From: Knoxdaviesia capensis
Taxonomy: Eukaryota > Ascomycota > Sordariomycetes > Microascales > Gondwanamycetaceae
DNA: 64,000 nt
Assembly: GCA_001510575.1 (NCBI GenBank)
Contig: LNGK01000006.1
Location: forward strand, 2,537,565 to 2,601,564
Reading direction: 5' to 3'
Under the pieces are notes generated by a model. That model was not told the origin of the DNA. It searched no databases and saw only the letters and a program-made list of their open reading frames with translations. A program made the position numbers and the translations under genes. Below, one piece after another: positions 24,421-37,394 of this stretch. The stretch's first letter is position 1. Every line of letters starts with the position of its first letter.

Positions 24421-24465
24421 AAAAAAAAAAGAAAAAAAAAGAAAAAAAAAAGAAAAAAAAAAGAG
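24421..24465. repeat. A-rich polypurine tract
   Basis: Runs of 8-10 A separated by single G, purine only on the plus strand. Confidence 0.9.
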
Positions 24466-27118
24466 ATTCACCCGTTCTTTCTCACAAAGCCCTCAACCGG
24501 TCTCAACCACTTCCACCACGATATATCTAGATTCTCCAGTGCATATGTGGCGTGCACCAAGTCGATCCACGCAGCTGTCGAAGCCGTGAAACTGTTTCAC
24601 TGCACCACCCACCAAATCTGGTCCATCCCGTATAAGACCTACATATACACATCGCGGTCTTGAGGGGAAGGCACATGCATGCTTCCGTCGGCACAGGCAC
24701 ACACAAACCCCGGGTTGTGCTCTCTATGCATGTCTCACCTGGTTGGCTGCCAGTCACTGGCCGTACAGCAACGAAGTATGTAGCAGAAACAAAGAGAGAA
24801 TTACGAACTACCATAGACGAGAGGAAGAGGCACCCCTCTTTCTGTCTACTATGAGTGGTAACACAACAAAAATAGAATAGACCCCTTGTCAAGCTGAAGT
24901 TGAAGGTCGACGGGACCAGCCGTCTCTCACACTGGTGGTTCGGTGCTGTCGATCCCCTGCACCGTGCCTTTGCCTCCCAGTCACCGCCACGCCACCGTCA
25001 TACACAGATCCCAGGAGGCTCAAGCCGTGGATATCGATATATATAAAAAGAGTGTCAGATGGGCACAGCAGTTTGAAAGTCACAAGTGGACGGGAACCCA
25101 AGCTGAGAAAGCGAGGCAGCTAGCCGTTAGAGTCTGGCCCGAGATATCAGAAATGCTAATGCACAGTGACGAGAGAACACCACACACGAACCGTACCTCC
25201 CTGTGGAGGCAAAAAAGAAACAACTGCATAACGTATTACTCCGAACATAAGAGAGTGAGAAGAGGCTCGAAATCGGAGATAAAAAACCAGAAACAAAAGC
25301 TGTATATATGGGGATCGTTGCCGATATGATTTGTATCTAAGGGAAGCCAAAATGCCAACAAAAAATGTAGAGAAAATGATCCAACAAAAGAGAAGAAAAA
25401 AGGGAAACGAAGAGGGATATGATAGCCCGAACCGGAGAAGAGAACAAAATACAACTCGAGAGCCAAGAGGTTTTATAGACAAAAAGAGAAAAAGAAAACC
25501 CCCAAGAAACCAGAAAACCAGAAGATACCATAAATGCCCGACCAGATGCTTCCAGAGAAACTTCACTGGCTAGTATCCCACCTAGGAGGAACAACAACGC
25601 CCAAAAAGTGCTGTTTTCCTGACCTTCCTGGCCTTAGAAAATGGGGAAGAAAGTGAAGAGAAATAGGGGACCATCCACACCAAGCTCGACTCCAGAGAGA
25701 ACCAGCTCCGCGCACACTCGCTGGATGTGATGACCGGAGAACCAGCTTTAACAAGCCCCCCTCCTCCGGGAATATTTAATGAGCACCGTAAGGTATCCTC
25801 AACGAACCCATGTCCATACGCCCCACCAGTTCTCTGTGAACGCAATGGCCTCCGTGCAACCAACAGAGGGTTTTGGTGGGTAACACAACACGGACGATCG
25901 CCAGCACCAGCTCATCTCAGCTTGACAGCTACCACTGCACCCCCCCCTGGCCGAGAACGCGATGCTGAAATCTGTGTCGATCAACCCGTTGGGCATCCAT
26001 GTGATATCGAGGCGGCTGTGGATGCAACCCGAAGTGAGCCCCGCGGGAAGCCGTGAACTCCCTCGATCACAAGAGGGCAGGCAACAGAGGCGGGCTGACA
26101 AGAGGGAAAGAAGAAAACGAAGTAGTGACAGGAGAATGAATTTCCAAACGGAGTGAGAAGGAGCGAGGTGTGTGTTCTGACGGAGGTGATGTGAAAAGAA
26201 AAGAAAAAGAGGCACGCCCCTCCATGATACCCCGACGGAGGAGATCGAAAAGATAGCCGCACCGGACCCTCCAGGAGCGGACAGAAAAGAAAAAAAAAAG
26301 AGAGGTGGGAGCCGTTTCGAAACCAAAATCCCCATCGTCCAACATAAAACAAGAAAGACAGGACAAGCATGCCTATTTGATGCAGAAAAGAAAAGAAAAA
26401 GGTATCGTGTACTCCCAAGCCATACAGATCCACCCAAGAACCAATTCTTTAACTTGTTCCCCAGATCCAGACAGAAAGGAAAAGAAAGAGAAAACATAGA
26501 GTAAGAAGGAAAAAAAAGAGTAATCCCAAGCCACGCCTCTTTCCATCATTGACCCATGGTACGTTTGAAAAAAAAAAGAAAACTCCATCCCAGGCCAACC
26601 TAGTAGTAGCCACAAGAAAGCTCGAGTGAAAAGAAAAAAAAAGGAAAAGAAGAAGCAGCAAAAAAGAAAAGAAATCCATGTAGTCCAGAATAGCCATGAC
26701 TCCTATGCTTCCTTGCGGAAACCACCAACACACAGAACAGGGAAACCAAATACAAACAACCAAAAAAAAGGGGAAGGGGAAAGGGAAAAAAAGAAACAAT
26801 ACAGTAAGAATATGCCACAAGGGAATAGGAAATGGGATGCGCGGGAGGCTGATATCCAGGAAAGCCCCCTCAGCAACAAGGAGGATGAGCCGCAGCAGAG
26901 AAATTGAGAGAGAAAACAATAAAGCCTAATACCGAAAAAGCATAAAAGCTCCTTGTGCAGTTTAAGCCTTAATTCGAAGTCTCCGGGGCTGGTGTAAACC
27001 GACACCCCCCCAACCGCCCACACCGGCAGTGATGCTGAAAGAACGATCGAGACCGGAGGGTGGCGCTGTGACGTTGTTGCAGAGGTCTTATGCCGATTGT
27101 TTCCAGAGAGGTGGATGC

Positions 27119-28441
27119 TCACTCCGAGGGACACAGATCTATACAGGCCTCGAGGACTGAAATCGGGAAAGCGTTAGTTAGCTATGCAACCCAAAGAAAC
27201 GGATGAGGGACAGGCTTGGGAGGCTGAATCTTACTTCCGATAATGTCTTCCTCCCACACTCCATATTCATAATCAACAAGTCCATGGCGCTCAAGGCCAT
27301 CGCACAGCTTGGTGATCTCTTTCCCCATTCGGTAGAGCGTATCCTTGGGCACGGTGGTCTGGTGGCGCTGCAGAGACTGCTCCATTGAGAGGAAGTCCTT
27401 GTTTTTCTGGAGGATGGCCAGCCACGCGCTGTTAAAGGCTCTCCACATATCGAGGCGTTCTGAGTGCGCTGCAGGATTGTCGATGTTCAGGCCTGAATGA
27501 GCAAGGAAGTTGTTAGTTTCTGTGAGAAAGAAAGAGGGGGAGAGGTGAAGGAGAGAAGTAGAGTAGAGTAAGGGGAAGAAGGGGGGGGGGGGGGGGCACT
27601 TACCAAGTTCGGGAATCTGCGTCAACAGCCAGTTCGACACTGTAAGCAGCACCTCGCTACCTCGTGCCAGATCTTCTTTTTGCAGCAGGCTGTACACCTC
27701 TGTGATCCCTGTTTGATATTCAACCCATTTGGCGCCCATCTGCTCGCTTGGCGCCGAAGAAAACGCCCCCGACTGCGCTGAAGTGGCGGTTCCCGATCCA
27801 GCCGCCAGGCTGGACGTAACAGTTGCGGCCGCTGTTCCCGTTGGCGCGGCTACCGCTGACGGCGTTGTCGACGTGGATGCCGCCGCGGTATCCGCGCCAC
27901 CCATGCTGCCGAGCCCGGGCAATGACGGGTATGCAGACATTTGCGGGGTGCCGTAGACTGATGTTGATGCGCCGGAGGCCGCGGCTGACGGGTCGGGCGG
28001 GTAGTACGATGGCATGATTCCCATGGCGGCCTGGTCTCTCGATTGGAACGGTTGCGCCGTGTCGTACGGGTTGTGACTGCTGGCCTGACCCACGGGATAC
28101 ATCATGGTCGAGCCGAACGACGCGACGTTGGCGGCGGCGCTTCGCGACGTGTCGTGGCCGTAGCCGGGAGAATACGGAATTCCGGCTTGAGGCATGGCTG
28201 CGCCGGAGAACGAGGCCTGGGAATCTTGGTAGTACTGTCCGTAGGTGTCTGATGATCGCGAATCCCGGCCTTGGCTGGATCCTGGGTATAGTCCGCTAAC
28301 TTGTTGTTGTTGAACTCTGCCGGCCTGCTGCTGGCTAGCTGATTGCCCAACTCTTCCGGGATCGGTGAACGATGGTCGGGATCCCGACGGATGTTGGATG
28401 GGAGGTTCCGTGGGTCTCCGCCGCTGGTTTGGGTCAGCCAT
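27119..28441 (-). CDS. Conserved Pezizomycotina protein of unknown function
   Basis: Three exons: 28441-27604, 27492-27235 and 27156-27119; introns of 111 nt (GTAAGT...TTCAG) and 78 nt (GTAAGA...TTTCAG with a CTAAC branch site), all in phase; 377 aa. The first about 240 residues are low-complexity (Gln, Ser, Ala, Thr, Gly, Tyr) like an intrinsically disordered region. The C-terminal about 130 residues form the conserved part, helical and with a characteristic end: SSAPSEQMGAKWVEYQTGI, LLQKEDLARGSEVLLTVSNWL, LCDGLERHGLVDYEYGVWEED, IIGILEACIDLC. I recognise this C-terminal pattern from uncharacterised fungal proteins but know no function. Intron 1 has a 16-nt C run right after its donor. The second intron was chosen because it restores the usual C-terminus; unspliced, the frame would end in unrelated residues. 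Confidence 0.8.
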
Positions 28442-31400
28442 ACCACCGATAAGAACGCCCGATAGGAAAGTAAGTGGGAGCAGTGGGTGATAGAGTCGTT
28501 GATGCTGCCGCTTCGATAGTGATGGCCACAGCAGATGCCTGCTAGGGACTATCCGGCTATGAAATATTGCTGACGTGGCGATATCAATTGATGCCTGAGA
28601 TGCGCAAAGGAGAGGAGCCAATTGTATCAGGAAGGTGCCGAGAGGGATTACGTGACAATCGTGGTGACCAGAGCAGAACCTTATAGACCACAAAGAGCAG
28701 TGTGGAAGGAGCGGCCTGGTTACAGATTAGGGAAGAATTTTAAGACTAGACAATGGCTGGAGTGTGAGTAAAAAGAATGAAAGAGGCAAGGCTACCAATT
28801 GCCAGGTGAGGACTGAAAGGCAATTGGTGATAGGAGAAGACAGTGATCGAAGGGGCAAAGGGGAGAGAAGAGATAGGGACGAGAATATAGAGAGAATCGC
28901 GCTGCAGGCCGGAGGTCGGAAGCCAGAGGAGGGGAGGAGCGACGAGTTGGAAGGAAGGGAAGATTGATTGGCTTGCAGAATGAGGATAAGGACGAGGTGA
29001 TGTGGATGATATAGTAGAGGGAGGTTAGGAGAGAGAGAGAGAGGGGGGGGTTAAGAGAGGTGGGAAGATGTGAGAGAGGGAGAGAGAGAGATTAAGGCTG
29101 ACAGAACCGGCGGCACGATATAAAAGAAATTTCCCCCTCCATTCAGCGTGCAGGAGGTGCACAAGAGAAGTTGAAAGAAGGGCAGATCGTTGCGCAAGTG
29201 GATGTGCAGCAGAGAAGTGGCGGGCTCCCAAATCACCGTAGTGGGGTAGGGACAGACACTGCAATTGTGGTTTGGAACCAGCAAAACCGGGATGATGCTG
29301 GATCTATCAAACCGTTGTGCCTTCTTTTGCGTCCCTCACTGCCTTTTTCTTTTTTCTTGCCTTTCCTCCCCCCTTCAGACTTCTGCTTCTTCTCCGGGAC
29401 TCTCCTGGAAAATCTTCTTAATTTTCCTCCTTCTTACTGAACCACCACACACACCCCTTTCCCCTTCTTCTTCCCCTCTCCGCTCTGGATCTTCTAGCAC
29501 TGGCTTTGAAAAAAAAAGGCACTCGCCCTTGGTTTGGAGCCCTCACCCCTTTTTATTTCGTGCTTCTTTTTTAGTTTCCCTAGATGGTATCTTTGTTCTT
29601 CTAAGGCCCCAAAAACGATCCGGTGCCAGGCTAAGGATTAATTGATTGCGAGGGAAGGGGGTCTGAACACTCATCCAGCGTACCTGAAAGGCGTACAGTA
29701 GTCCGGTGCAAACAGAGACTTAGACACTACCCAGGAACCAGACTTGGTTGGTGTTTTAGTTATTTGCCTGGGAAGAAAATGAAGGGAGAGACTTGGTTGA
29801 TTGGGGTTATCTGCTGATATGGGCAAGAAAAGAGTCGGATCGACTAATGAGGTTGTGGGCGAAATGACAATTCAGGAATGAAACTAAAGAAAGAAGAGAA
29901 ATAGAAGAGGCTCACTAGTAAAAAAGCAGGCAGAAAAAAATCCCACTCCCCTCTTTTTTTTTCTCTCTCTCTATTTTGTTTTTCTTTTCTCTTGTTCTGT
30001 TTGGGCTTCGGAGCCTGAATCTAGAGAGAGAGAAGAGAGCAAGATGCAACCGGGGATATCCCAGTAACACCAGGACCGGAGCTATGACCAGGATGGAAGC
30101 AGAATAGAAAGAAATTGGCCTGGCGGTGGCCCCCTTTCTCTTCAGTTAATTTTTATTCTTCCGTGCCGGCTGCAGCCTTCACTACTCACGTGTAGGAGTA
30201 GAGGGGCAATGGGGTCTTTAGACCGGCTGGAAGGTATATATATATAATATATATTTTCCCTGTTGGGTTTTGGGGAAGAATGGGGCTCGAAGCACCGTTG
30301 AAAACACGGGATATGGAGAAAGGACCGCAATTCTAATTCGTCGACAGCGAGGCCAGTGTATTCAAGGCCGATTGTGCGGGCGGAGTCCGGTGAGGGAAAA
30401 GAATGGTAGAGCCAACATGCAGCCCCTCTAGAAGACCAGAAAGAGAGCCAGGCCCAATGGCAGAGTCGAGCAGTGCAGCACCAACAAAAAATATCTGGGG
30501 ACGACCTGACAACCAACTGCAGAGAGACTGAAGAGGATTCAGAAAGGAGAGTGGGTGGAGTAGGGTTACCGATAAATATTGTTGGGTTTGACGTGTAAAC
30601 CGGAAGTGAGGGGCCCCGTTGGACTAGAGATAAAAAGATAAAAATAAAAAGGGAAAGAAAGATAGGAACGGAAGATGTTACACGGCAATATGATATCTAG
30701 AGGCAGATTCCAGCCTATTCAGATCGTTGCAGTGTTGTAAGTTAACTGGGTTCTGCTATCCAATACAGGATCTGATATAGACTATCCAGATGACGTGCAA
30801 CCAGATGCAGAAGGTATATTTGGAAGGCCAACTTGAGATGTCTGTGGAGGGAATCAAGCCTGCAGCTAAGGGCAAAGATGTAGAGATGGGTGTGATGTTC
30901 TGAACTGGTGCTCACAGGGATTTTTGCCCTTTCGTTTTTATTTATGGGCAATAGAAAGAAATAAAAAAATAATAAGACAAAAAAGAATCTGCGGTTCTTA
31001 GGGCTAGAATAGAATACAAAACGAGGAAGGGGTGGGAGAGATGGATTTATATGGCCGGGATGATGCCATTGAACCTGGCCACACGCCTTGTGATCCGGCG
31101 TCTTTTGCAGGAAAAATGAATGTGTCCTGTAGTAAGCTTTTTTTAGTAGCAGGTAGTTATAAGTGGAAGGGTATATCTAGTAGAGGTTAACACAACTTAG
31201 TAGCATAGGTTGATGTTAAGCCGTATGCATGTAATCTACCCTACCTACCCAGAGTGACCCTAGATACTGGGTAGGCCTCCCCGGAAGGAGGCTACACACA
31301 GACGGCTCAATTTACCATGACGAATCTAGTGGAGCACCCACCCCCATCCACTGACTTTCGGGGTTTCAACAAGAAAGCTGCGCACATGTGTGTGTGTGTG

Positions 31401-34400
31401 TGTGTGTACGGGAGACGGAGAGAGAGAGAGAGAGGGGGGAGGGGGGGGGGGGGGGTGGCTCTTGGAGAGTACAGCAAGCATAGAGCTGGTGGCTGTTTTT
31501 CCCCTTCTTGGTAAACGAGAGAGCAAACGGGAAACACACACGATATATCAGCCCTGGGTGATCGACCACCTGCAGCATCGTCTGCCTGTCTGCCTTTCTT
31601 TTCCTTATTCTTTTGTTCTTTCTTTTTTTTGCTCCAGGTTGTTCCTGTCCCTCTGCATCCCTAAGCCGATCGATTTCCACGGTAGCCGTACGGGCATTGC
31701 CTCTGTTTCGACATGTCCATAACCATGCATGAACATGGAAGAGCCAGCGAACGGTGGGAAGGGCCGGGTAGGGGAGGGTATGCAGCATGTGGGAACACAC
31801 ACAGGTAGGTAGGGGAAAGAAAGGACCAGAAAGTTGGAGGGTGAGCAGAAATAAAGAAGAAGGATTGAAGAACTGAGGGGGGCAAAAGGCGTGTACTCGA
31901 GAAACATGGGTGACACCGATTTTACACCCCTGACATAGCCACCCTTACAGCAGCTCTCGGAAGGGGGGTTTTTTTGGTTCTTCTTTTTGGTTTTTCTTTG
32001 CGTTAACCGTACTAGGGGTGTGGAACAAGGAAAAAAAGGAAGATACAAACCACGGCCAGACCAGACCCAGACCATCTTCTCTTCTCTATCCCCAAAGCTG
32101 GCGGCGGGCGGCGTCTGGGCCAGAGAGAGAAGACGAACACAGAAACATATTGTGTGGAAGTCTCAGAACGCTCTATCTCTGGCCTGGCACAGAAATCCGA
32201 ATCAAGCACATAACACCATCATGCCATGTGCGGAAAGAGGAAGACAAAAAACAAAGGAGAGAAAAAAAATGAAAGCACATACCAACGGCCAGGCATGAGA
32301 CGTCCCTAAACGAGAGCTCGGAATTTCAGTAGGCGATTGGCCGATATCCAGCCGGGATGGGACCAGATAACTGTGTGTTTGAGGTATGTTCACGTACGTA
32401 AAAACGTAAAACTCGACGGGAAAAAATAAAGAAAAAAACCACGTTAAAACATGGAGTTCTCAAATGTGGAAATAGGAACGGCAATATGCTCGGTGAGGAG
32501 GGCCAGACTGTTGACTACAGCGGGCGTTCGGCGACTCCTAGGGAGGTGTGCAGGACATCTTCCATGTTCTGCATGCCCTGCCGGCTTTTATTTCTTTTCT
32601 TTTCCTTTTTTTTGTTCTCAGATCCGGGACTCCATTTTCAACGACCAGGCTGGCTGGATGATCAGCCACAGAACAGGGGGGAAGAACGGGTTCCCAAAGA
32701 GAAAAACAAACCCCGAACAGGAGACAAGTAAACTGGACTTCTCAGGTTAATGGATTTTCTTTTTTGCCAGGAACACTTGAACGGGTATTGAACTGAGTCC
32801 GGTATGTTATCGGAGGAAGAAGGGGGCCTGCAAGACCAGGCAAGGCAAAAAAAAAAAGGGTAGCGAGTCTGTCAGGAATTCGGATAGCTTGTCCCGGGGT
32901 CCTGGTTACAACATCCAGCTGGAAACAAAGAAAAAAGGAGAAAAATACACTCAGAAAAGGGAGAAACCACCGGCCGGCGACCTGGCCGAACTCAGTCCGA
33001 ACTAACGAAGGGCCGGAAACAAATAAAGGATGGCAAAAAACAAGTTTGGGATGGGATAGGAGAGACACTATCACCCCAACCCAAGCCAACCAGACGTAGC
33101 TCGCACCATCACAGAGTCCGCGCAGGAACGGCCATCTGTTGGCTTCATGCCTAGCTCCCCTAAAAAGAACTATCGTCATTTACGCAGGTACCGCGATGTT
33201 GGTTTAAGGTGTGCATGGGAGAACTTGGCCACCACACGCACACCCCCCCTCCAACTTTCCATCTGGAAATCCCGTCCGTCGGTTTACATGGTAATGTGAG
33301 CAAAGAGAAAATACGATGGACGGCGAAGACAGCCACACCTGGCCCACCGGACAGATCGACGCAGCGACATCGATCTCACCGGCATGTGATGTTAATGCAG
33401 ACGAGAGGAGGAGGGAGGGGTGAGGGGGGTCAGCAAACATTGGTTCGTGACCAAAAAGAAAGTTGACAGCCTCGTTCTTTAGAAAAGATATGTGACAGGT
33501 GGTATTTGCACTTCCGCCGGCCTGATGGACCGCATCGCTGGATGTGATCAACTAGCCGGCGAGTGTGGGAGACCCTGTCAAGCTGGGCCTGTCTTTGAGA
33601 GATGTTGATCTGCAGTGAATTTGAAGAAGGGTGGGAGGACGAAACTAAACGGAGAAAAAGGACATCCACAGGCAAGAATGGACACAATATAGGCATGACG
33701 AAGACCAGCAACCTCGCAAGAAGTTGAACGGGGAGGGACTAAACTGGTCGGCCTCCCTTTGCCCCTGCAGTTTTTGGCTTACCTGTAAGCGGCACCACAC
33801 AGCTGGAATCTTTTTTTGCCGGATAGTTGAAACCAACCTAACAGTAGCCAATCTTGGGCTGGGGAGACCATGGTGGCTGAACCAGCGCCGTCTCCAGAGC
33901 GGCCAGCCAATGACTCTCTACCATCAGCTGGTGTGTATAATCGCGTGTGGCGAAGTTGGGGAATTTTTCAGGCCATAACTGGGGTGTAACCACTGCTATA
34001 TCACCAGTTGAGAGTTTTTCTTTGGACGACAATCTTCGCTTCTCATCCACTGGCCGACCATATTTCGAGAACCCAGGAATGCAGAGTAGTAGGTGGCGAA
34101 TCGACCCCATTCAGTGGAAGCCCGTTTTCTTTATACCGTCGTATAAGAGAAAAACGGCGGACTCCCAATAAATCCCGGGTCTCGGGGCATGGGTGGGTGG
34201 AGGAGCAATGGAGGGGTCTAAGTGACGAACTGGTGGGCGGCCCAGAAGTTCCAGAACGGATATTTTCGTATCCTTGACAAGTATCTCCTTTTAGAATCAG
34301 AAACAATCTATCGCACTTTGGACGATCGTCACCCCTGAATTGATGTTGTAATTGGAATAAAAGTGCGAGTTATAAGCCGGATACTCCACTTGGAGTGGAA

Positions 34401-36956
34401 GCGTGGACGGGGGGAGGGGGCAGGAGGGAAGATGGAAGACGGTGGATTCAAGTCGCGCTCGCTGGCGGAATGAACAAATGAGTAGCTTCCATGCCGGCCG
34501 AGACACGACGAGAGATGTTGAGTTGGGTATCTGTCTGTAGGGTTGGAGGGATGGCCTTGAATCTGCAACTTTGTAAGACACAAACAATATACAACATTCG
34601 TTTCATGACTGAATCTCTCTCTCTATGCCGATGCACGCAACGCAGGGGGGGGGGCGGGGTATATGAACCATCGAAACACTCCGTGCAGTTAATGGCTTCA
34701 CCGTCGAGGATCTAACCAACATGTTTATGGCAGTGCCGGGTGGAATTCCGGGTAGCCGATGAGATGCGTCGTGCATGGGATGACCTGACCTAGTCAGTTG
34801 ATGTCTGAGATTGGTGAGAAGGCTGGAGGTGAGTGGCTTCAGGGCAGAATGCCCTTTCTGACTGACCGCCAATGATTCACCTTCAACTTCCCAAACTGTG
34901 CTCATCTCGTTCGGTCCGGGGTGAAATATGTATGGTAATTCATCGCCTCTGATTTCGTCCGCCTGTTTCTTGACTTTTCTGTTGACTTCAACATCTGATT
35001 TTCCACCGCCCGCTGGCGCTGTTTCAGTGCATAGTAGAGAGGAGGGGCTTCCGGGTATAGTGGTATGTATGAATGAAGGTATCGTATTTGGATTTGAACC
35101 TTGCAATAGCTTGAGGTCCTGCGCGGCAATCTGAGTCCAAGACACCAGTTGCCCATCTTGCAGAACGATGAGAGACATGACATGAGGCCCAAACAAGCCC
35201 CTTCGCAATGCAATGTCGTGCACCGGCCATGGACTGGTCTGGCCACCTCTTCACTAGCAACAACTTTCAACAACATCTTAATGGCCCCTAAATCTTGACG
35301 TATGTGTGTGAATAGTCTTAGCAAGGATTCCTGGCTGGTACAGTTGCTGAAGCCGTTGGTTGGTTACTAGTGGCCATATGCATCGGTTCTTGATCTGGGC
35401 TTCCAGACTTCGTTTGAACCATTATTCCAGCATACTGACCTTGTTGAAATATATGTATCCACACTTGGGGATTTATATACCGTAACTGAAAACACAATAG
35501 CCGTGTTAAAAACTGCTTTATATAAAAAAAACCCCCCCACCAGAAGCCGGTGAGACAGTTGGGAGGGTAAGCAGAACTCCGGATTGGTGTGGCTGTCGGC
35601 AAAAGAAGAGTTCCAGTGGTTCATCAAGCGAATGATGGTCACTATTTGTTTGCTAGTGGTTCCCAAGAACCGTGCTTCTGGGTAAGATCAAACCCGAAAA
35701 AAGGAACTAGAGGAAGATAGACGAGGGGGAGATATGGTCGCCTGATGGCGGATTTCTTTACCGAAACTGGGCAGTCCTCTCAGGCCCAGTCAGATGTGTA
35801 TCTGATGTCTGGGTTTCAGGGTTTCAGCTGTCTCGTTTAATGCCCCAATATAATTCCCGGGACACAAATTGGGTCAGAGCTGAGGAAAGGCCGTAGATGA
35901 GTTATCGGTGACATTTTCACGGACTTCAACATAAATTTGAAGAGGGGAACAAGAGGCTTGACGGCGGGTTTCCACACTGGTGGGAGGGCTGTAGGCGGGG
36001 ATCGATGTCGCGACTGATAGGAGAGGCAGCGTTTTCCAGGCTATTCTTCGAGGAGGGGAACTTCGATATTCTGGGGGCCGAGCCAACGGCCATGTCGACA
36101 AGAAGGATTCGAACTATCACAAGTAAGGGATCTGGTGAGAACCGGTACACTGGCTTGGGCCCAAGGCCCCAACGTTTCGGGGACGAGCTTCGGGACGAAT
36201 AGCTACCGGGGAAGAGGCCTAACTGCTGTTGGATTTCATCCACCAACCATTATTTAATGAGAATCTGTATGCGCAGAGGGGCGGTGAAGCGGGCGATAGC
36301 GACGAACGACAGAATTCCAGCCATTGGTGGTGATGTTGCGGCGTCCCGGATGCACTGCAAACAGAAAGCAGCGTAGCGTAAGATTTCGGGAGGGGGAGGG
36401 TTGTAGCATTGATTCTCCAGTATAAAGACCTGAAGAAGCGGTCTGAGCCTTCTAAAAAATAAAAAAATAAGGGCAACCAATGCAACACACATTGAAAACG
36501 GCAGCATTAGAAGGGGGGAGGAAAACAGAGAGACGAAAGACGGTGGGAGAATTAGAACCATGAACCCGGCTCGCATGGCGATAATCTGGGCCGAGCCACG
36601 AGAGGAGAAAGAAAAAAAAAAGGAAAAAAAACTCAAAGACATGTCGTTGACTGGCCGGCTGCAAGAAGTTTCATCCCTGCTCAATCCTTCAACATCCGGG
36701 CAAGAGCTACAGGGGATGCTCCTTCCACACTAACTTGTCCTGGGCCAGCCAATCGTCGGTGCAGGACTCAGGATATACGTCGTACTGCGATATAGTCCCG
36801 ATAGAGTACTGCACCACTTTAATGCAATAAACTGGTCTTTGCAGCATGCAGCAAATCTGGACGGACCAGACATCCTGCAGATCTGCTAATACGTGTTGTT
36901 TTACGCACGAGTTGCCCTCACCAACCCCCAGTCACCCACACCACCCCTTACTGCCT
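28442..36956. other. 8.5-kb gene-poor region
   Basis: No exon could be supported on either strand. It holds GA-rich runs near 29028-29090, an AT dinucleotide run near 30235-30253, a compound GT/GA/G microsatellite at 31387-31455 and many purine or pyrimidine tracts. The frame at 34603-35223 (minus) is open for 206 codons but has no domain or codon pattern I recognise. Confidence 0.5.
31387..31455. repeat. Compound microsatellite (GT)n-(GA)n-Gn
   Basis: GT units at 31387-31407, GA units at about 31417-31434, then a 15-base G run at 31441-31455. Confidence 0.92.
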
Positions 36957-36996
36957 TGCTCAGGCGCTGCTCAGGTGTGCTCAGGCGCTACTCAGG
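36957..36996. repeat. Tandem 19-bp direct repeat upstream of the recombinase relic
   Basis: Unit TGCTCAGGCGCTGCTCAGG at 36957-36975 recurs at 36978-36996 with one mismatch and a 2-bp spacer. The core CTCAGG occurs twice in each unit. It lies about 400 bp before the recombinase ATG, where recombinase sites or element ends are expected in DUF3435 elements; that link is inference. Confidence 0.8.
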
Positions 36997-37394
36997 ACAT
37001 GGTCAGGGAGGCCGCCAAACTTGGTGTAGACAAGTGAGCAGTGCTCTGCGACTCAATGGATTTGCGAAAGTTCAAAATGTCAACTTCTCGCGAGGGAACA
37101 GTTTTGGGCCACCTGTGTCCCAAAATAGGGACCACCAGTCCCCGCCCCCTTCTCTTCCTCTTTCCCCCAGGAGTCTCATAAAAGCCTTCACGTCCCTCAC
37201 TCGGTCTCCATTTCTCTGTCCTCTGAGCCATCGCTCTCCCCTAAACGTCTACTTCGAGAGTGGGTGAATCCCACCATCCGTCAACCCTCTCGGCCTGAGA
37301 CGCTCCCAGAGCGCATCGCTTCGTTTTTACCCATCCTACCCGTTACCAATTGTCCGGCCCTCCCACATCAGCCTAGTGGTGTCCGACCCTGAAA

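Larger units (their letters stand above)
21295..27118. other. 5.8-kb gene-free convergent region
   Basis: Between the stop codons of CNB1 and the next minus-strand gene. No exon with recognisable or conserved coding character was found on either strand; frames such as 22463-23044 are low-complexity. It contains GT microsatellites, an A-rich purine tract (24421-24465), a (CCCTAA)2-like hexamer pair at 23324-23335, and a 1.6-kb belt of A/G tracts at about 25.3-26.95 kb. Confidence 0.55.

Noticed and set aside
25156..26919. Series of Phe/Leu/Ser-rich minus-strand frames resembling membrane proteins
   Set aside because: Hydrophobic residues come only from translating pyrimidine tracts (TTT, CTT, TCT codons); no conserved pattern.
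34603..35223. 206-codon open frame on the minus strand
   Set aside because: No recognisable motif and composition not gene-like; could be chance in a gene desert. A homology search would decide.
36090..36120. Possible tRNA T-arm (GGATTCGAACTATC) on the minus strand
   Set aside because: No matching acceptor stem, D-arm or anticodon arm in the flanking 80 bases.
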